Below, piece by piece: positions 17,184 to 25,994 of a DNA stretch of 64,000 bases (the stretch's first letter is position 1; each line of letters opens with the position of its first letter). Position numbers and translations under genes: made by a program. Below the pieces are notes generated by a model. It ran no database searches, had not been told where the DNA came from, and saw only the letters and a list, made by a program, of their open reading frames with translations. The DNA comes from Chlamydiota bacterium (GTDB lineage Bacteria > Chlamydiota > Chlamydiia > Chlamydiales > Parachlamydiaceae), in contig JABDDC010000003.1 in NCBI GenBank assembly GCA_013287815.1, positions 1 to 64,000 of the forward strand, in the 5' to 3' direction.

Positions 17184-17409
17184 CTGCTATTGTTCCTTCT
17201 AATTCTTTCCGTTCACCCAATTCCTGTTGCCATGCTTCTTTATTTGACTTTAATTTTTCATATTGTTCATTGAGTAATCTCATTCTTTCGTAGAAACGAT
17301 AGGACTCAAGAGCTTCGTCAATAATCACAATTTTTGATTTACCGGTTTCTTTCACTAGCTCATTGATAACTTCATCGCTATGAGAAGATATTCTTACTGT
17401 TGAAGACAT
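17164..17409 (-). CDS. Antitoxin of the MazF-type pair, ribbon-helix-helix-like
   Basis: The 81-residue protein starts STVRISSHSDEVINELVKETGKSKIVIIDEAL, the pattern of a ribbon-helix-helix DNA-binding domain (strand, then two helices), and ends in an acidic helical tail suited to wrapping the toxin. It precedes and overlaps the toxin gene. A strong AAGGAGGGGG site lies before the ATG. It probably represses its own promoter. The 9-bp repeats at 17423-17483 lie just upstream and could affect that promoter. Confidence 0.85.
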   Translation of the reverse strand: MSSTVRISSHSDEVINELVKETGKSKIVIIDEALESYRFYERMRLLNEQYEKLKSNKEAWQQELGERKELEGTIADGLEEY

Positions 17410-17422
17410 AAACCCCCTCCTT

Positions 17423-17483
17423 GGTCACAGAGGTCACTGAGGTCACTGAGGTCACTGAGGAGGGCACTGAGGAGGGCACTGAG
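17423..17483. repeat. Short tandem repeats GGTCACTGA and GGAGGGCACTGA
   Basis: Four consecutive 9-base units (GGTCACAGA, then three GGTCACTGA) run into two 12-base units (GGAGGGCACTGA). The array sits directly upstream of the antitoxin start. The sequence belongs to the same CTCTGTG/CAGAGGTCAC word family as the arrays near uvrB, trpS and 35.5 kb. Confidence 0.85.
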
Positions 17484-17675
17484 CTTTTTTAGCGGGAATT
17501 GCTGCCGAATCTCAGATAGACTACTCAAAAAAAGAGCTTTCCTGTATTCTGTTTGAAGGCCAGTATACAGATGACGAGCCTAATTTATGAAATCACAGAG
17601 GGTCCAATTGCCGTTTCATAATTCGTAAACTCGGGCTAGGTTAAAGAAGGAATTGCACGGAAAAAATGTCTTAAT

Positions 17676-17957
17676 ATGCGGTTATCACAGCAAGAAATTA
17701 CAGCCATTAAATCCGGCATCGAAAAGTTCGATCCCAAAGCGACGATTTATCTTTTTGGATCTCGTGCAGACTCCAAAAAAAAAGGTGGGGATATTGATTT
17801 GTTGATCCTATCAAATGTCTTAACAGAAAAAGATAGAATAAAAATTGAAATGGCCATTTTCGATCACCTTGAAGAACAAAAAATCGATCTTGTATTTACT
17901 AAAGATGCTTCTCAACCATTTGTCAGAATTGCCTTGAAAACGGGAATCAAATTATGA
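17676..17957 (+). CDS. mntA: MntA-type minimal nucleotidyltransferase (antitoxin)
   Basis: A 93-residue nucleotidyltransferase of the pol-beta superfamily: G28-S29-R in YLFGSRADSKKKGG and the metal-binding pair D39-x-D41 in GGDIDLLIL. In characterised MntA/HepT systems the MNT protein AMPylates a tyrosine of the HEPN toxin and silences it. The stop overlaps the next gene's ATG by four bases (ATGA). It ends soon after the third strand (KIDLVF), which fits this minimal class. Confidence 0.88.
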   Translation: MRLSQQEITAIKSGIEKFDPKATIYLFGSRADSKKKGGDIDLLILSNVLTEKDRIKIEMAIFDHLEEQKIDLVFTKDASQPFVRIALKTGIKL

Positions 17958-18424
17958 ATGATCTTAATAGCAACCTTTTGGCTCTCCTGGATCAAGAACT
18001 TAACTTAATGAATAGAGCGGTTGAAATTTTATCCAGATCGTATGACATCTGTAAAAAAATAGGCGTTAAAGAAAATTATTCGTTCGAAGAACTGACTGAA
18101 TTTGAAGCTTTGTCGAGTCGTTTTGCTCGTTTAGTCGATCTACTCATACAAAAAATTTTTCGTTTGATAGATGAACTCAATTTGGCTCCTGAGGGAACTG
18201 TCCGCGATTCTGTCAATCGAGCAGAAAAAAATGGACTGATTGAAAGCTCCGAACAGCTTGTTGAAATGCGCCGCTTACGCAATCAAGTGGCTCACGAGTA
18301 TGTTGTGGAGAAACTTACTCACATTTTTGAACGTGTGATCCAACTGACACCGATTCTTCTCGATTGCATTAAAAGAACGCAAAAATACTGTCACAAAACT
18401 TTTTTAAAGAATGGGCCAAGATAG
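17954..18424 (+). CDS. hepT: HepT-like HEPN domain RNase toxin
   Basis: A 156-residue all-helical HEPN protein with the active motif R109-N-Q-V-A-H114-E-Y116 (R-x4-H-x-Y). R and H form the RNase site; the Y is the residue AMPylated by MntA in studied systems. Motif and gene order (MNT then HEPN, overlapping) are intact, so the pair is probably functional. It may serve plasmid-type stabilisation or phage defence; in an intracellular bacterium the target is unclear. Confidence 0.88.
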   Translation: MNDLNSNLLALLDQELNLMNRAVEILSRSYDICKKIGVKENYSFEELTEFEALSSRFARLVDLLIQKIFRLIDELNLAPEGTVRDSVNRAEKNGLIESSEQLVEMRRLRNQVAHEYVVEKLTHIFERVIQLTPILLDCIKRTQKYCHKTFLKNGPR

Positions 18425-18559
18425 CCTTTTCAAGGCAGCTCTTTCTTGATTTAAAACTCCGAAGGAGTGATAGATGTGTAGCCCACTGGATAGATTTCGA
18501 AAACTTATGATTGATTTTTAGTTGTTTATTTGTTAACATCTTTATTTATTTAACAATAA

Positions 18560-19305
18560 AGGAAGTTTTTTGATAAAAAGATTGTAGGAATGACTATCTT
18601 TAATTTGAACTTTTCCTTTGCTGATGGGGCTCCGTCTCTATGGCTTGAAGACCTTTTTGTGGTCCCAGAGTTCCAACGTAAAGGTGTGGGAAAATGCCTC
18701 ATGCAATCACTTTTACAGTCTGCAACAGAACAGAGATGTAATAAAATCTTTTGGATTGTGGCGTCAAAAAAGATGACGGAAGCTGTAGCTTTCTATCACA
18801 AATTGGGGGCGGCAGCAGATCCGATATTGAAGTTATTTCGCACACCGAATCACGAGATGGAAACATTGTTGAATAGTTTGCCGGTGAAGGAGAATATTTC
18901 TACACGAACTGCAACCGAGCAAGATGTGGAAGCCATTCAGGTTATCTTGCCGCAGATCAAGAAATTGAGTGCCGAATCTCTTTTAAGAACTGAACTGGCC
19001 TTGATCGATAATAAAATAGTGGGGATAGCCTCCTATTACATCACTTTTTTTGCGGGTGGGAAACAGAACCGGAACTTTGTATCGATCACATTACCCCAGG
19101 CGCCCATGAGGAAGTCAAATCCCAACTCTACAGGCGAATGGTGGAGATAGCCATTCAGAATCGTTGCTTCAGACTTTATTGGTTCGCTGCTGATATGGAA
19201 AGCTATCGCCGCGGAGGCAGCAACAGTAAAATGCTCGAGGTTTTTTGCTCAGCCATTTCTGGGATTAAGTCTGAAAGCGAAAAAGAAGCGAAAGAATCCA
19301 AGTAA
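18560..19305 (+). pseudogene. Decayed GNAT N-acetyltransferase gene, 5'-truncated and frameshifted
   Basis: The frame starting at 18590 begins inside a GNAT domain: FDKKIVG before the ATG and LWLEDLFVVPEFQRKGVGKCLM after it give the acetyl-CoA-binding strand and Q/R-x-x-G-x-G/A loop, but the first 45 or so residues of the domain are missing. Near 19060 the frame goes wrong; one frame over the sequence continues plausibly as WETEPELCIDHITPGAHEEV and on to a stop at 19303-19305, with an RLYWFAADMESY strand. A frameshift near the G/T runs at 19050-19062 explains this. Not expected to be functional. Confidence 0.7.
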
Positions 19306-19348
19306 AACGGCAGAAAATTGCTATGGGATTCCAAAGCGGCTGCGCCGC

Positions 19349-20188
19349 TTAGCGGCACATTTTTTCGAGAAGGTGGTGGAAGAAGAATTTGTAGAAGCCT
19401 GACAGAGTATTATAGAAAGAGATTAGGGAAGGCCTTTCCTTCCTTTTTTCGATGGCGATCAGTTTTTCTCTTTCTAAGGCCTGCTGCAGGTACTCCGGAT
19501 TGCTCTGAGTGTGGGCTAAGTCGACCAGGTCGCCCCCAAAATAGATAGGCCAAAGTTGTGAGCGCATTTTGAGCAGCTGAATTTTTGATGGGGCGGGTTC
19601 CATCGTCCGTAAGTTTTGCACATTAATGGGAAGTTCAGTTAATTGATGCTGCCGCCAGCCTTTATATAACGAATCGAATTGGTCATAAATGAATCCATGA
19701 CCGGCTTCATCGATATTGGTATAATAATGGGGACTCGTGCGTAAAAATAATTCGGCTGAGCTATGGCGTGATTGGTTGTAGCGACGATCGTGGAGAATCC
19801 AGACCACCTGCCATCCAAGTTTTATATAATCTTGGTTTCTTTCTTTCACTTCCTGAGCGCTGATGGGGGAAAACTGGATTTCAAAAACAATTTTTTTAGA
19901 AAGCCAGGCCACATCAGCGATTCGATTGATTTCAGGCATTTGATGTTCTAAAAGGCAATCTTCGCCTAATAATGACTGGAAATGAAGTTGGGTCTGGAGG
20001 TGGACCATCCCTTTTTGATGCTGGCGGCAGGATAAAGGAGGTTCTAAATGATAGAAGTGGAGTTGCCGGTGGAGCCCACCCCTGAGCCTGACTACCCCTT
20101 TACACTCTAAACATTCATAAGGGTGTTGTTTCTGGGCATTCTTGGCTAAAACCAGTGTACCGTCGATTTTTCGTGATAATAATTGCAT
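19349..20188 (-). CDS. CoiA-like competence protein
   Basis: The 279-residue protein fits the CoiA family: an N-terminal zinc-ribbon-like part (Y-E-C-L-E-C-K-G-V-V, then FYHLEPPLSCRQHQ), a nuclease-like core with HQMPEINRIADVAWLSKKIVFEIQFSP (E/D...D...E-x-Q pattern of a restriction-endonuclease fold) and the SAQEVKERNQDYIKLGWQVVWIL helix-strand. CoiA is needed for natural transformation in some Firmicutes; in chlamydiae its role is unknown. The start has only a weak ribosome-binding site. It is divergent from rpoD. Confidence 0.8.
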   Translation of the reverse strand: MQLLSRKIDGTLVLAKNAQKQHPYECLECKGVVRLRGGLHRQLHFYHLEPPLSCRQHQKGMVHLQTQLHFQSLLGEDCLLEHQMPEINRIADVAWLSKKIVFEIQFSPISAQEVKERNQDYIKLGWQVVWILHDRRYNQSRHSSAELFLRTSPHYYTNIDEAGHGFIYDQFDSLYKGWRQHQLTELPINVQNLRTMEPAPSKIQLLKMRSQLWPIYFGGDLVDLAHTQSNPEYLQQALEREKLIAIEKRKERPSLISFYNTLSGFYKFFFHHLLEKMCR

Positions 20189-20291
20189 TTTTAAATTTTA
20201 TGTTGTAAAAAATAAGCCATTCTTTTATTTATGCAAAGAACAGACGGAAGGATTGATTCAATTAATTTATATAACGTTTTCCAATCAATTC

Positions 20292-20319
20292 TTGACAAAA
20301 ACATACGATCTAATAGAGA
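20292..20319 (+). promoter_or_regulatory. Possible promoter of rpoD
   Basis: A perfect TTGACA stands at 20292-20297; 16 bases later TAGAGA (20314-20319) is a weak -10 match. The -35 element is convincing, the -10 is not. Confidence 0.4.
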
Positions 20320-20362
20320 ATGTTTATACCCTTTTCTCTCTTTTTTTCTAAACTAGGAAATC

Positions 20363-22030
20363 ATGAACAAAGCAACGAATTTTAAAAATCATTTTTCTCA
20401 GCAGCATCAACAGAAGATTGATGAGCTTGTCTCCATCTCTAAGGAGCAAGGTTTTATTACCTATGAAGAGATCAATGATATCTTGCCGATGACTTTTGAT
20501 TCGGCCGATCAGATCGACCAGGTCTTGATTTTCTTAAGTGGAATGGATATCCAAATCCTCAATCAAGCTGAAGTCGAAAAACAAAAAGAACGGAAAAAAG
20601 AAGCCAAAGAACTAGAGGCACTTCCCAAAAGATCGGAAGGATCACCTGATGATCCGGTCAGGATGTACCTTAAAGAAATGGGCTCTGTTCCTCTTCTGAC
20701 CCGTGAAGAGGAAGTGGAAATTTCTAAAAGGATTGAGAAGGCGCAAATCCAGATTGAAAGGATCATTATGCGCTTCCGTTATGCTACATCGGAAGCCATT
20801 GCCATCGCCATCTTCCTATTGACCGGAAAAGAGCGTTTCGACAAATCGATTACTGAAAAAGAAGTGGTCAACAAGCAGGAGTTCCTTAATATCCTTCCTA
20901 GGCTATGCAACCTGCTTAAAGAAGAAGACCGGATCCTCGACAATCTATTGATGCAACTGGAAGATCCGCAGCTGAAGAAGAATGACAGGTTGAGAGTCGT
21001 CGAAGAAATTGAAAAATGCCGCATCAGGACTCAAGCTTACTTGCGCCGTCTGCACCTTCGACATAACATCATCGATGACTTCGTAGAAGTCATTCTGCGT
21101 GCCTATGACAGATTTCTTGCGCTTGAAAGGGATATCATTGAACTGACTCCGCGGGCTGAAAGAAATAAATTTGCCGGCGCCAAGCTCGCTGCCGCCAGGA
21201 GAAAACTGAGCAAGCGTGAACTGGCTGCAGGCAGGACCCTTGACGACTTTAAAAAAGATGTCAAGATGCTGCAGCGCTGGATGGACAAGAGCCAGGAAGC
21301 AAAAAGGGAAATGGTCGAATCGAACCTCCGCCTAGTCATCTCCATCGCAAAAAAATACACCAACCGGGGCCTATCATTCCTGGATCTGATTCAAGAAGGG
21401 AATATGGGCTTGATGAAGGCCGTTGAAAAATTCGAATACCGCCGCGGTTACAAGTTTTCCACTTACGCAACATGGTGGATCAGACAGGCCGTCACACGCG
21501 CCATCGCAGACCAAGCGCGTACTATCCGCATCCCTGTCCACATGATCGAAACGATCAATAAGGTGCTGCGCGGCGCTAAGAAGTTGATGATGGAAACAGG
21601 TCGCGAGCCCAGCCCGGAAGAGCTCGCTAAGGAACTAGGCATCACCCCGGAACGGGTGAGGGAAATTTACAAAATCGCGCAGCATCCAATCTCTCTACAA
21701 GCAGAAGTGGGCGATGGCGGAGAAAGCCAGTTTGGCGACTTCCTGGAAGATACCAGCGCGGACTCCCCTGCCGAAGCGACAGGATATTCCATCCTAAAAG
21801 ACAAGATGGGTGAGGTGTTGGCGACCCTTAATGACCGCGAAAGAAAAGTTCTCATCCAACGCTTCGGACTCCTCGATGGCAAACCCAAGACTCTGGAAGA
21901 GGTGGGAGTCGAGTTCAACGTCACACGCGAGCGTATCAGGCAGATCGAAGCCAAAGCTTTGCGCAAGATGCGCCACCCTATCCGCTCCAAGCAGCTGAAG
22001 GCCTTCCTGGACCTATTAGAAACGGAATAG
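20363..22030 (+). CDS. rpoD: RNA polymerase primary sigma factor (sigma-66/RpoD)
   Basis: The 555-residue protein has all regions of a primary sigma factor: 1.1-like N terminus, [22 protein letters not shown] (1.2), region 2 with [21 protein letters not shown] and [10 protein letters not shown], region 3 with [11 protein letters not shown], and region 4 with [15 protein letters not shown] and the [18 protein letters not shown] helix-turn-helix. It is close in length to the 571-residue sigma-66 of Chlamydia trachomatis. It directs transcription of most genes. The helicase gene follows after 12 bases. Confidence 0.98.
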   Translation: MNKATNFKNHFSQQHQQKIDELVSISKEQGFITYEEINDILPMTFDSADQIDQVLIFLSGMDIQILNQAEVEKQKERKKEAKELEALPKRSEGSPDDPVRMYLKEMGSVPLLTREEEVEISKRIEKAQIQIERIIMRFRYATSEAIAIAIFLLTGKERFDKSITEKEVVNKQEFLNILPRLCNLLKEEDRILDNLLMQLEDPQLKKNDRLRVVEEIEKCRIRTQAYLRRLHLRHNIIDDFVEVILRAYDRFLALERDIIELTPRAERNKFAGAKLAAARRKLSKRELAAGRTLDDFKKDVKMLQRWMDKSQEAKREMVESNLRLVISIAKKYTNRGLSFLDLIQEGNMGLMKAVEKFEYRRGYKFSTYATWWIRQAVTRAIADQARTIRIPVHMIETINKVLRGAKKLMMETGREPSPEELAKELGITPERVREIYKIAQHPISLQAEVGDGGESQFGDFLEDTSADSPAEATGYSILKDKMGEVLATLNDRERKVLIQRFGLLDGKPKTLEEVGVEFNVTRERIRQIEAKALRKMRHPIRSKQLKAFLDLLETE

Positions 22031-22042
22031 AACTGAGAAGAA

Positions 22043-24268
22043 ATGGTATTGGACAAGGAAAAGATTGCTCAGCTGCTGATGGGCGACGGGCAGCTGGGAC
22101 GAGCGCTGAAAGGATTTGAGTTCAGGCCGCAGCAAAGAAGTATGCTATCCAATGTCATCGATGCATACAATGAAGATAGCATCTCGCTAATTGAGGCTGG
22201 CACCGGAACCGGTAAAAGCATCGCCTATCTCCTTCCCGCACTCAAATGGGCTGCCGAGACAGGTGAAAAAACGGTTATTTCAACTAATACCATCTCACTG
22301 CAAGAGCAGCTGATCAATAAAGACATTCCCAACCTCCTTAAAGCGCTCAATCTCGATCTCAAGGCCGTCCTGGTTAAGGGCATGGGTAATTATCTATGCA
22401 TGCGAAAGCTCGATGATGCGATGAATGAATTACCTTTCTGCTCGCCTGAAGAAAAAAGCGAGATTGAAAAGATCGACAAATGGAAGCATACGACCATCGA
22501 TGGGACTAAGTCGGACATGTCTTTCATCCCCACCTATGCTGTCTGGGAAAGGGTTTCGGCTGAACATGAAGCATGTCCGCAAAAAGACTGTCCACATTTT
22601 CAAACGTGTTATTTTTTTAATGCCCGCAGACAAGCGCAGGAAGCACATATCCTCGTTGTCAATCACCACCTGCTTTTTGCAGACCTGGCGCGCCGGGCCG
22701 AAAATGACAATTATACCGATCCTGCCATCTTGCCCCACTACAAACGGATTGTTATCGATGAAGCTCACCATATTGAAGAGATTGCGACCGAATATTTTGC
22801 CTCGCGCGTGCATCGGATCGAACTAATGCGCACATTGGGAAGGCTAGCTTCCGATAAACCGGGACAGCAGCAAGGACGCCTTTCCATCTTAAAGCAAAAG
22901 ATGCAAACGATTTTTAATAAAGCTCCGCCGAGCAATCTGACGGTAGCGATTTCAAAATTGACCATAGACCTGCCGGCCATTCGTCACCGTCTCCTCGATC
23001 AGATCAACGAAACCTTCGATGCATTCGTCAATTTCATTTCCTGGATGAAAAATCCGTCGCAGGAGGAGTCGATTGCGCAAGAGCAAAAATTGCGTATCTT
23101 AAAGGAATACCAGTCCAATCAACGCTGGAAAGAACATATTCTCCCCTCAGCTTCGCAACTGATCAGTTCCCTAAAGCAGTACAGCATCGAATTAAACGGA
23201 CTGGAAGCCAACCTCAAACAGCTCGACAACGACCGCTTCCACGAGCAAACCAAAGGGATTCGCTTAGATATTCAAGCACTGGCTATGCGGCTGGCTGCTT
23301 CAACCGGTATGCTCGATGAATTCGTCGCCGAACTGAAAGATCCCAACAAGGTGCGCTGGATCGAAGCGCAAAAAATGAATACGCTGCTCAACGTCCACCT
23401 GGTCAATGCCGATCTCGACATCTCACAAGCCCTTGTCAATTATCTTTTCAGTAAATTTGCCACAATCATTCTGTGCAGTGCCACATTGACAACTAATCAG
23501 CAATTTAACTTTTTCCGCGAGAGATTAGGTCTGACCGAACAGCATATGGCCAAAAAGAAAATCAAAGAAAACATTTATGATTCCCCTTTCAATTACAAAA
23601 AGCAGGCCTTGCTTCTAGTCCCAACCGACCTTCCGCCGCCAACAGATATCAAATTCAATCAGATGGCCTACGAAAACATCTGGCATGCCATCCAGGCAAG
23701 CCGCGGGCAGGCCTTCGTCCTCTTTACCTCCTACAGCATGATGCAAAGTTGCTCAGCCTACCTGTCGCAAAGGATGAACGAACACCGATATCCCCTTTTT
23801 AAACAAGGCGACGACAACCGCCACTCCCTGCTCAATAACTTCAGGACAACTGACCGTGCGGTTCTTTTCGGTACTGATTCTTTCTGGGAAGGGGTCGATG
23901 TCGCCGGTGATGCCCTCCGTTGCGTCATCATCGTCAAGCTCCCATTTAAAGTACCGACAGAGCCGATTATCCAGGCTAGGACCGAGGCCATCACTGCTAA
24001 AGGAGGGGATCCCTTCTTCGACTACTCGGTCCCCCATGCCATCGTCAAATTCAAACAAGGCTTTGGCCGCCTCATCCGCAACCAATGGGACCGCGGCTGC
24101 ATCGTCTGTCTCGACACCCGCCTCGTCACCAAAAACTACGGAAAACTATTCCTCAATAGCCTTCCACCCTCCGAAAGGGTGTTCGGCCCTTCAGCCACCC
24201 TGTGGCCCAAGATGGAAGAATTCTATCGGCAAACATACCACCTTACCAAGCAGAACCCGGCGAAGTAA
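22043..24268 (+). CDS. dinG: DinG/XPD-family ATP-dependent helicase
   Basis: Superfamily 2 helicase of the XPD/DinG type, 741 residues. Walker A is IEAGTGTGKSIAYLLP, motif Ia follows in STNTISLQEQL, the DEAH box reads IDEAHHIEE, and the C-terminal domain holds FTSYSMMQ, GTDSFWEGVDV and QGFGRLIRN. A first Cys in GNYLCMRKL and three in CPQKDCPHFQTC form the likely 4Fe-4S cluster site. Such enzymes unwind forked DNA and R-loops with 5'-3' polarity. It is probably cotranscribed with rpoD. Confidence 0.92.
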   Translation: MVLDKEKIAQLLMGDGQLGRALKGFEFRPQQRSMLSNVIDAYNEDSISLIEAGTGTGKSIAYLLPALKWAAETGEKTVISTNTISLQEQLINKDIPNLLKALNLDLKAVLVKGMGNYLCMRKLDDAMNELPFCSPEEKSEIEKIDKWKHTTIDGTKSDMSFIPTYAVWERVSAEHEACPQKDCPHFQTCYFFNARRQAQEAHILVVNHHLLFADLARRAENDNYTDPAILPHYKRIVIDEAHHIEEIATEYFASRVHRIELMRTLGRLASDKPGQQQGRLSILKQKMQTIFNKAPPSNLTVAISKLTIDLPAIRHRLLDQINETFDAFVNFISWMKNPSQEESIAQEQKLRILKEYQSNQRWKEHILPSASQLISSLKQYSIELNGLEANLKQLDNDRFHEQTKGIRLDIQALAMRLAASTGMLDEFVAELKDPNKVRWIEAQKMNTLLNVHLVNADLDISQALVNYLFSKFATIILCSATLTTNQQFNFFRERLGLTEQHMAKKKIKENIYDSPFNYKKQALLLVPTDLPPPTDIKFNQMAYENIWHAIQASRGQAFVLFTSYSMMQSCSAYLSQRMNEHRYPLFKQGDDNRHSLLNNFRTTDRAVLFGTDSFWEGVDVAGDALRCVIIVKLPFKVPTEPIIQARTEAITAKGGDPFFDYSVPHAIVKFKQGFGRLIRNQWDRGCIVCLDTRLVTKNYGKLFLNSLPPSERVFGPSATLWPKMEEFYRQTYHLTKQNPAK

Positions 24269-24308
24269 AGGCTAAAGGCGAAGGATGAAGGCTTTCAGAA
24301 GATTTTTA

Positions 24309-24398
24309 TCAGTCCGGAAAGCATCTATCTGAGTATATACAAACAGCACAGCTACCATCCTTGAGCAGCTCGATATTAAAGTTAATTAATAGTCCTAC
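24309..24398 (-). pseudogene. Remnant of a GxxExxY-family protein, C-terminal fragment
   Basis: Reading the minus strand from 24398 gives VGLLINFNIELLKDG, the highly conserved C-terminal motif of the small GxxExxY proteins, then an altered tail and a stop at 24309-24311. Upstream in the same frame TGWP fits the family but the remainder is not recognisable. Only the last 30 codons survive. Confidence 0.5.
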
Positions 24399-24759
24399 AG
24401 GCCAACCAGTGATGTTATTGAGGTTATTGCTATGGGCTATCACCAGTCGCCCTCCGTTTCACTACGGGCTCTAAGTGAGTACGACTTTTAATCACACCCT
24501 TTTACTATCATAAATCATAAGCTTACAACAAATGAAGAGACTACATTTGTAAAAAAAAAATTCTCTGCGCATTCTCAGCGCTCTCTGCGACTCTGCGGTG
24601 AATCCCTCGTACCTCCTGAGTTACTACACAGTTACTTTAGATATTAACAAGAAACCGCTTGGTGGGGGGCTTCAAAGCGCCACTCTCCCAAATAATGAAA
24701 ATAAAAATGATTTTTAATATTGCAAATATACACATCTATTATCCATCATCGATGGTTTT
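24399..24759. other. Intergenic region with CTCTGCG-type repeat, no gene
   Basis: Apart from the GxxExxY remnant just before it, I see no gene. Bases 24564-24605 carry TTCTCTGCGCATTCTCAGCG followed by CTCTCTGCGACTCTGCGGTG, a variant of the CTCTGTG arrays found elsewhere in the window. The promoter of the PfkB gene should lie in the AT-rich last 100 bases. Confidence 0.5.
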
Positions 24760-24771
24760 ATGGGGAAAATT

Positions 24772-25839
24772 ATGTTTAGAAAATTGCTCTTTATCTTACT
24801 TGCCAATTTGAGTGCCTTAGCTTATTGTGAAGTTTTTCAATCAGTCCCGGATAACTATAAAGCCATGCTTGAAAAGGAATATTCAGTTCTTGGGATCGGA
24901 GCCAGCTGTGTTGACTTCCTCATCCAAGTCGATGACAACTTCATTAAAGCAAATATTTTCGGCGAAAAGGGAGGATCGACTCTTATAGACTATGATTCGT
25001 TGAATCGCATTATAGAGCTTTCTCCAACCGTTCCAAAAGTGGCTACAGGAGGTAGCTGCGCCAATGTAATTAAAAGCCTGGCGATGCTGGGTGATCAGTG
25101 TGCATTGCTGGGACATCACGGACCTGATGCCGCAGGTGATTACTTTATAGATTATATGAATAAGATAGGAGTCATCGGATTTTACACTAAATCGACTCAA
25201 CCAACATCGAGAGCTATTTGCTTAACTACTCCGGATGGACAAAGAACCATGCGTTTTTTCCCTGGATCGAGCAGAGAAATGGACGCAACATTGCTTCATC
25301 CGGATTATTTTAAGAACGCAAAAATCATGCATATTGAATCGTATTTATTCCGCAATGACAACTTAATTGAAACAGCCATGCAGCATGCTAAAGAGGCTGG
25401 AATACTGGTGTCAATTGATTTATCAAGTTTTGAGATCGTCAGGCAATATAAGGAACAGATATTAAAACTCATCGCGAAATATGTAGACATTGTCTTCGCC
25501 AACGAATTTGAAGCTCAGGAACTAATGGGAGTCAATCCGGAAGAAGCTTGCCTCAAGCTACAAGAGATGTGCCCCATAGCCGTTGTCTCTCTGGGAGAGC
25601 ATGGATGTGTGGTCGGATCGCAAGGCCGGCTGATTAAGAGTCCCGCATTTATCACAACAGCCATTGACACGACAGGCGCCGGTGATGTCTTTTCCGCCGG
25701 ATTCCTCCACACCTATCTCCAGGGGAAATCACTGGAAGAGTGCGCCAGGTTCGGCAACCGGGTCGGCAGTGCCGTCGTCGAAGTGATCGGTACCGAATTG
25801 TCGCCTGAAAGATGGGAGGCGTTACGACTTCAGGATTAA
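24772..25839 (+). CDS. PfkB-family kinase (adenosine/sugar kinase-like) with N-terminal export signal
   Basis: Residues from about 40 onward form a complete ribokinase/PfkB fold: VLGIGASCVDFL, the GGSCANVIKSLAMLG substrate loop, and the C-terminal DTTGAGDVFSAGFL with catalytic D and anion-hole G-A-G-D. Overall it resembles adenosine kinase-like members. Unusually, the N terminus FRKLLFILLANLSALAYCEVF is a typical Sec signal. The start at 24772 is preferred over 24760 because a GGGG tract precedes it at normal distance; both include the signal. A phosphotransferase outside the cytoplasm would need ATP there, so it may act in the host or inclusion. Confidence 0.85.
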   Translation: MFRKLLFILLANLSALAYCEVFQSVPDNYKAMLEKEYSVLGIGASCVDFLIQVDDNFIKANIFGEKGGSTLIDYDSLNRIIELSPTVPKVATGGSCANVIKSLAMLGDQCALLGHHGPDAAGDYFIDYMNKIGVIGFYTKSTQPTSRAICLTTPDGQRTMRFFPGSSREMDATLLHPDYFKNAKIMHIESYLFRNDNLIETAMQHAKEAGILVSIDLSSFEIVRQYKEQILKLIAKYVDIVFANEFEAQELMGVNPEEACLKLQEMCPIAVVSLGEHGCVVGSQGRLIKSPAFITTAIDTTGAGDVFSAGFLHTYLQGKSLEECARFGNRVGSAVVEVIGTELSPERWEALRLQD

Positions 25840-25846
25840 TAATTCA

Positions 25847-25865
25847 CCAAAATCAATGATTTTGG
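25847..25865 (+). terminator. Hairpin after the PfkB gene
   Basis: CCAAAAT and ATTTTGG form a 7-bp stem around a 5-base loop, 7 bases after the stop. No T-run follows. It also faces the 3' end of uvrB on the other strand. Confidence 0.35.
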
Positions 25866-25934
25866 CAAAATAATTGCTCTCAATCTATAGTATGAAAATT
25901 AAAAATAGTGCAAAGAAATAGCACATTATTCATA

Positions 25935-25983
25935 AAAGCGGTGCCTCTGTGACCTCTGTACCTCTGTGTCTCTGTGTTTAATT
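25935..25983. repeat. CTCTGTG-rich repeat, copy near the uvrB 3' end
   Basis: Successive words GTGCCTCTGT, GACCTCTGTA and CCTCTGTGTC end in a 22-base core at 25962-25983 that begins CTCTGTGTCTCTGTGTTTAA. The same core recurs exactly at 28212-28233 and 35469-35490, and inverted at 28069-28090. Confidence 0.9.
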
Positions 25984-25994
25984 TCTAGCGACAT

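Noticed and set aside
17423..17483. Possible CRISPR array
   Set aside because: Units of 9-12 bases are contiguous without spacers. The 43-base tandem repeats at 44636-44751 also lack spacers and there are no cas genes in the window.
21667..22056. 129-codon frame antisense to the rpoD 3' end
   Set aside because: It lies fully over a conserved sigma-factor domain; composition is that of an antisense shadow (Ser/Arg-rich) and no ribosome-binding site is present.
22430..22813. 127-codon minus-strand frame within dinG
   Set aside because: Covers the helicase Cys cluster on the other strand; no independent evidence.
24772..24840. Lipoprotein signal in the PfkB protein
   Set aside because: The residue before the Cys is Tyr (L-A-Y-C), which does not fit the lipobox; an ordinary Sec signal is more likely.
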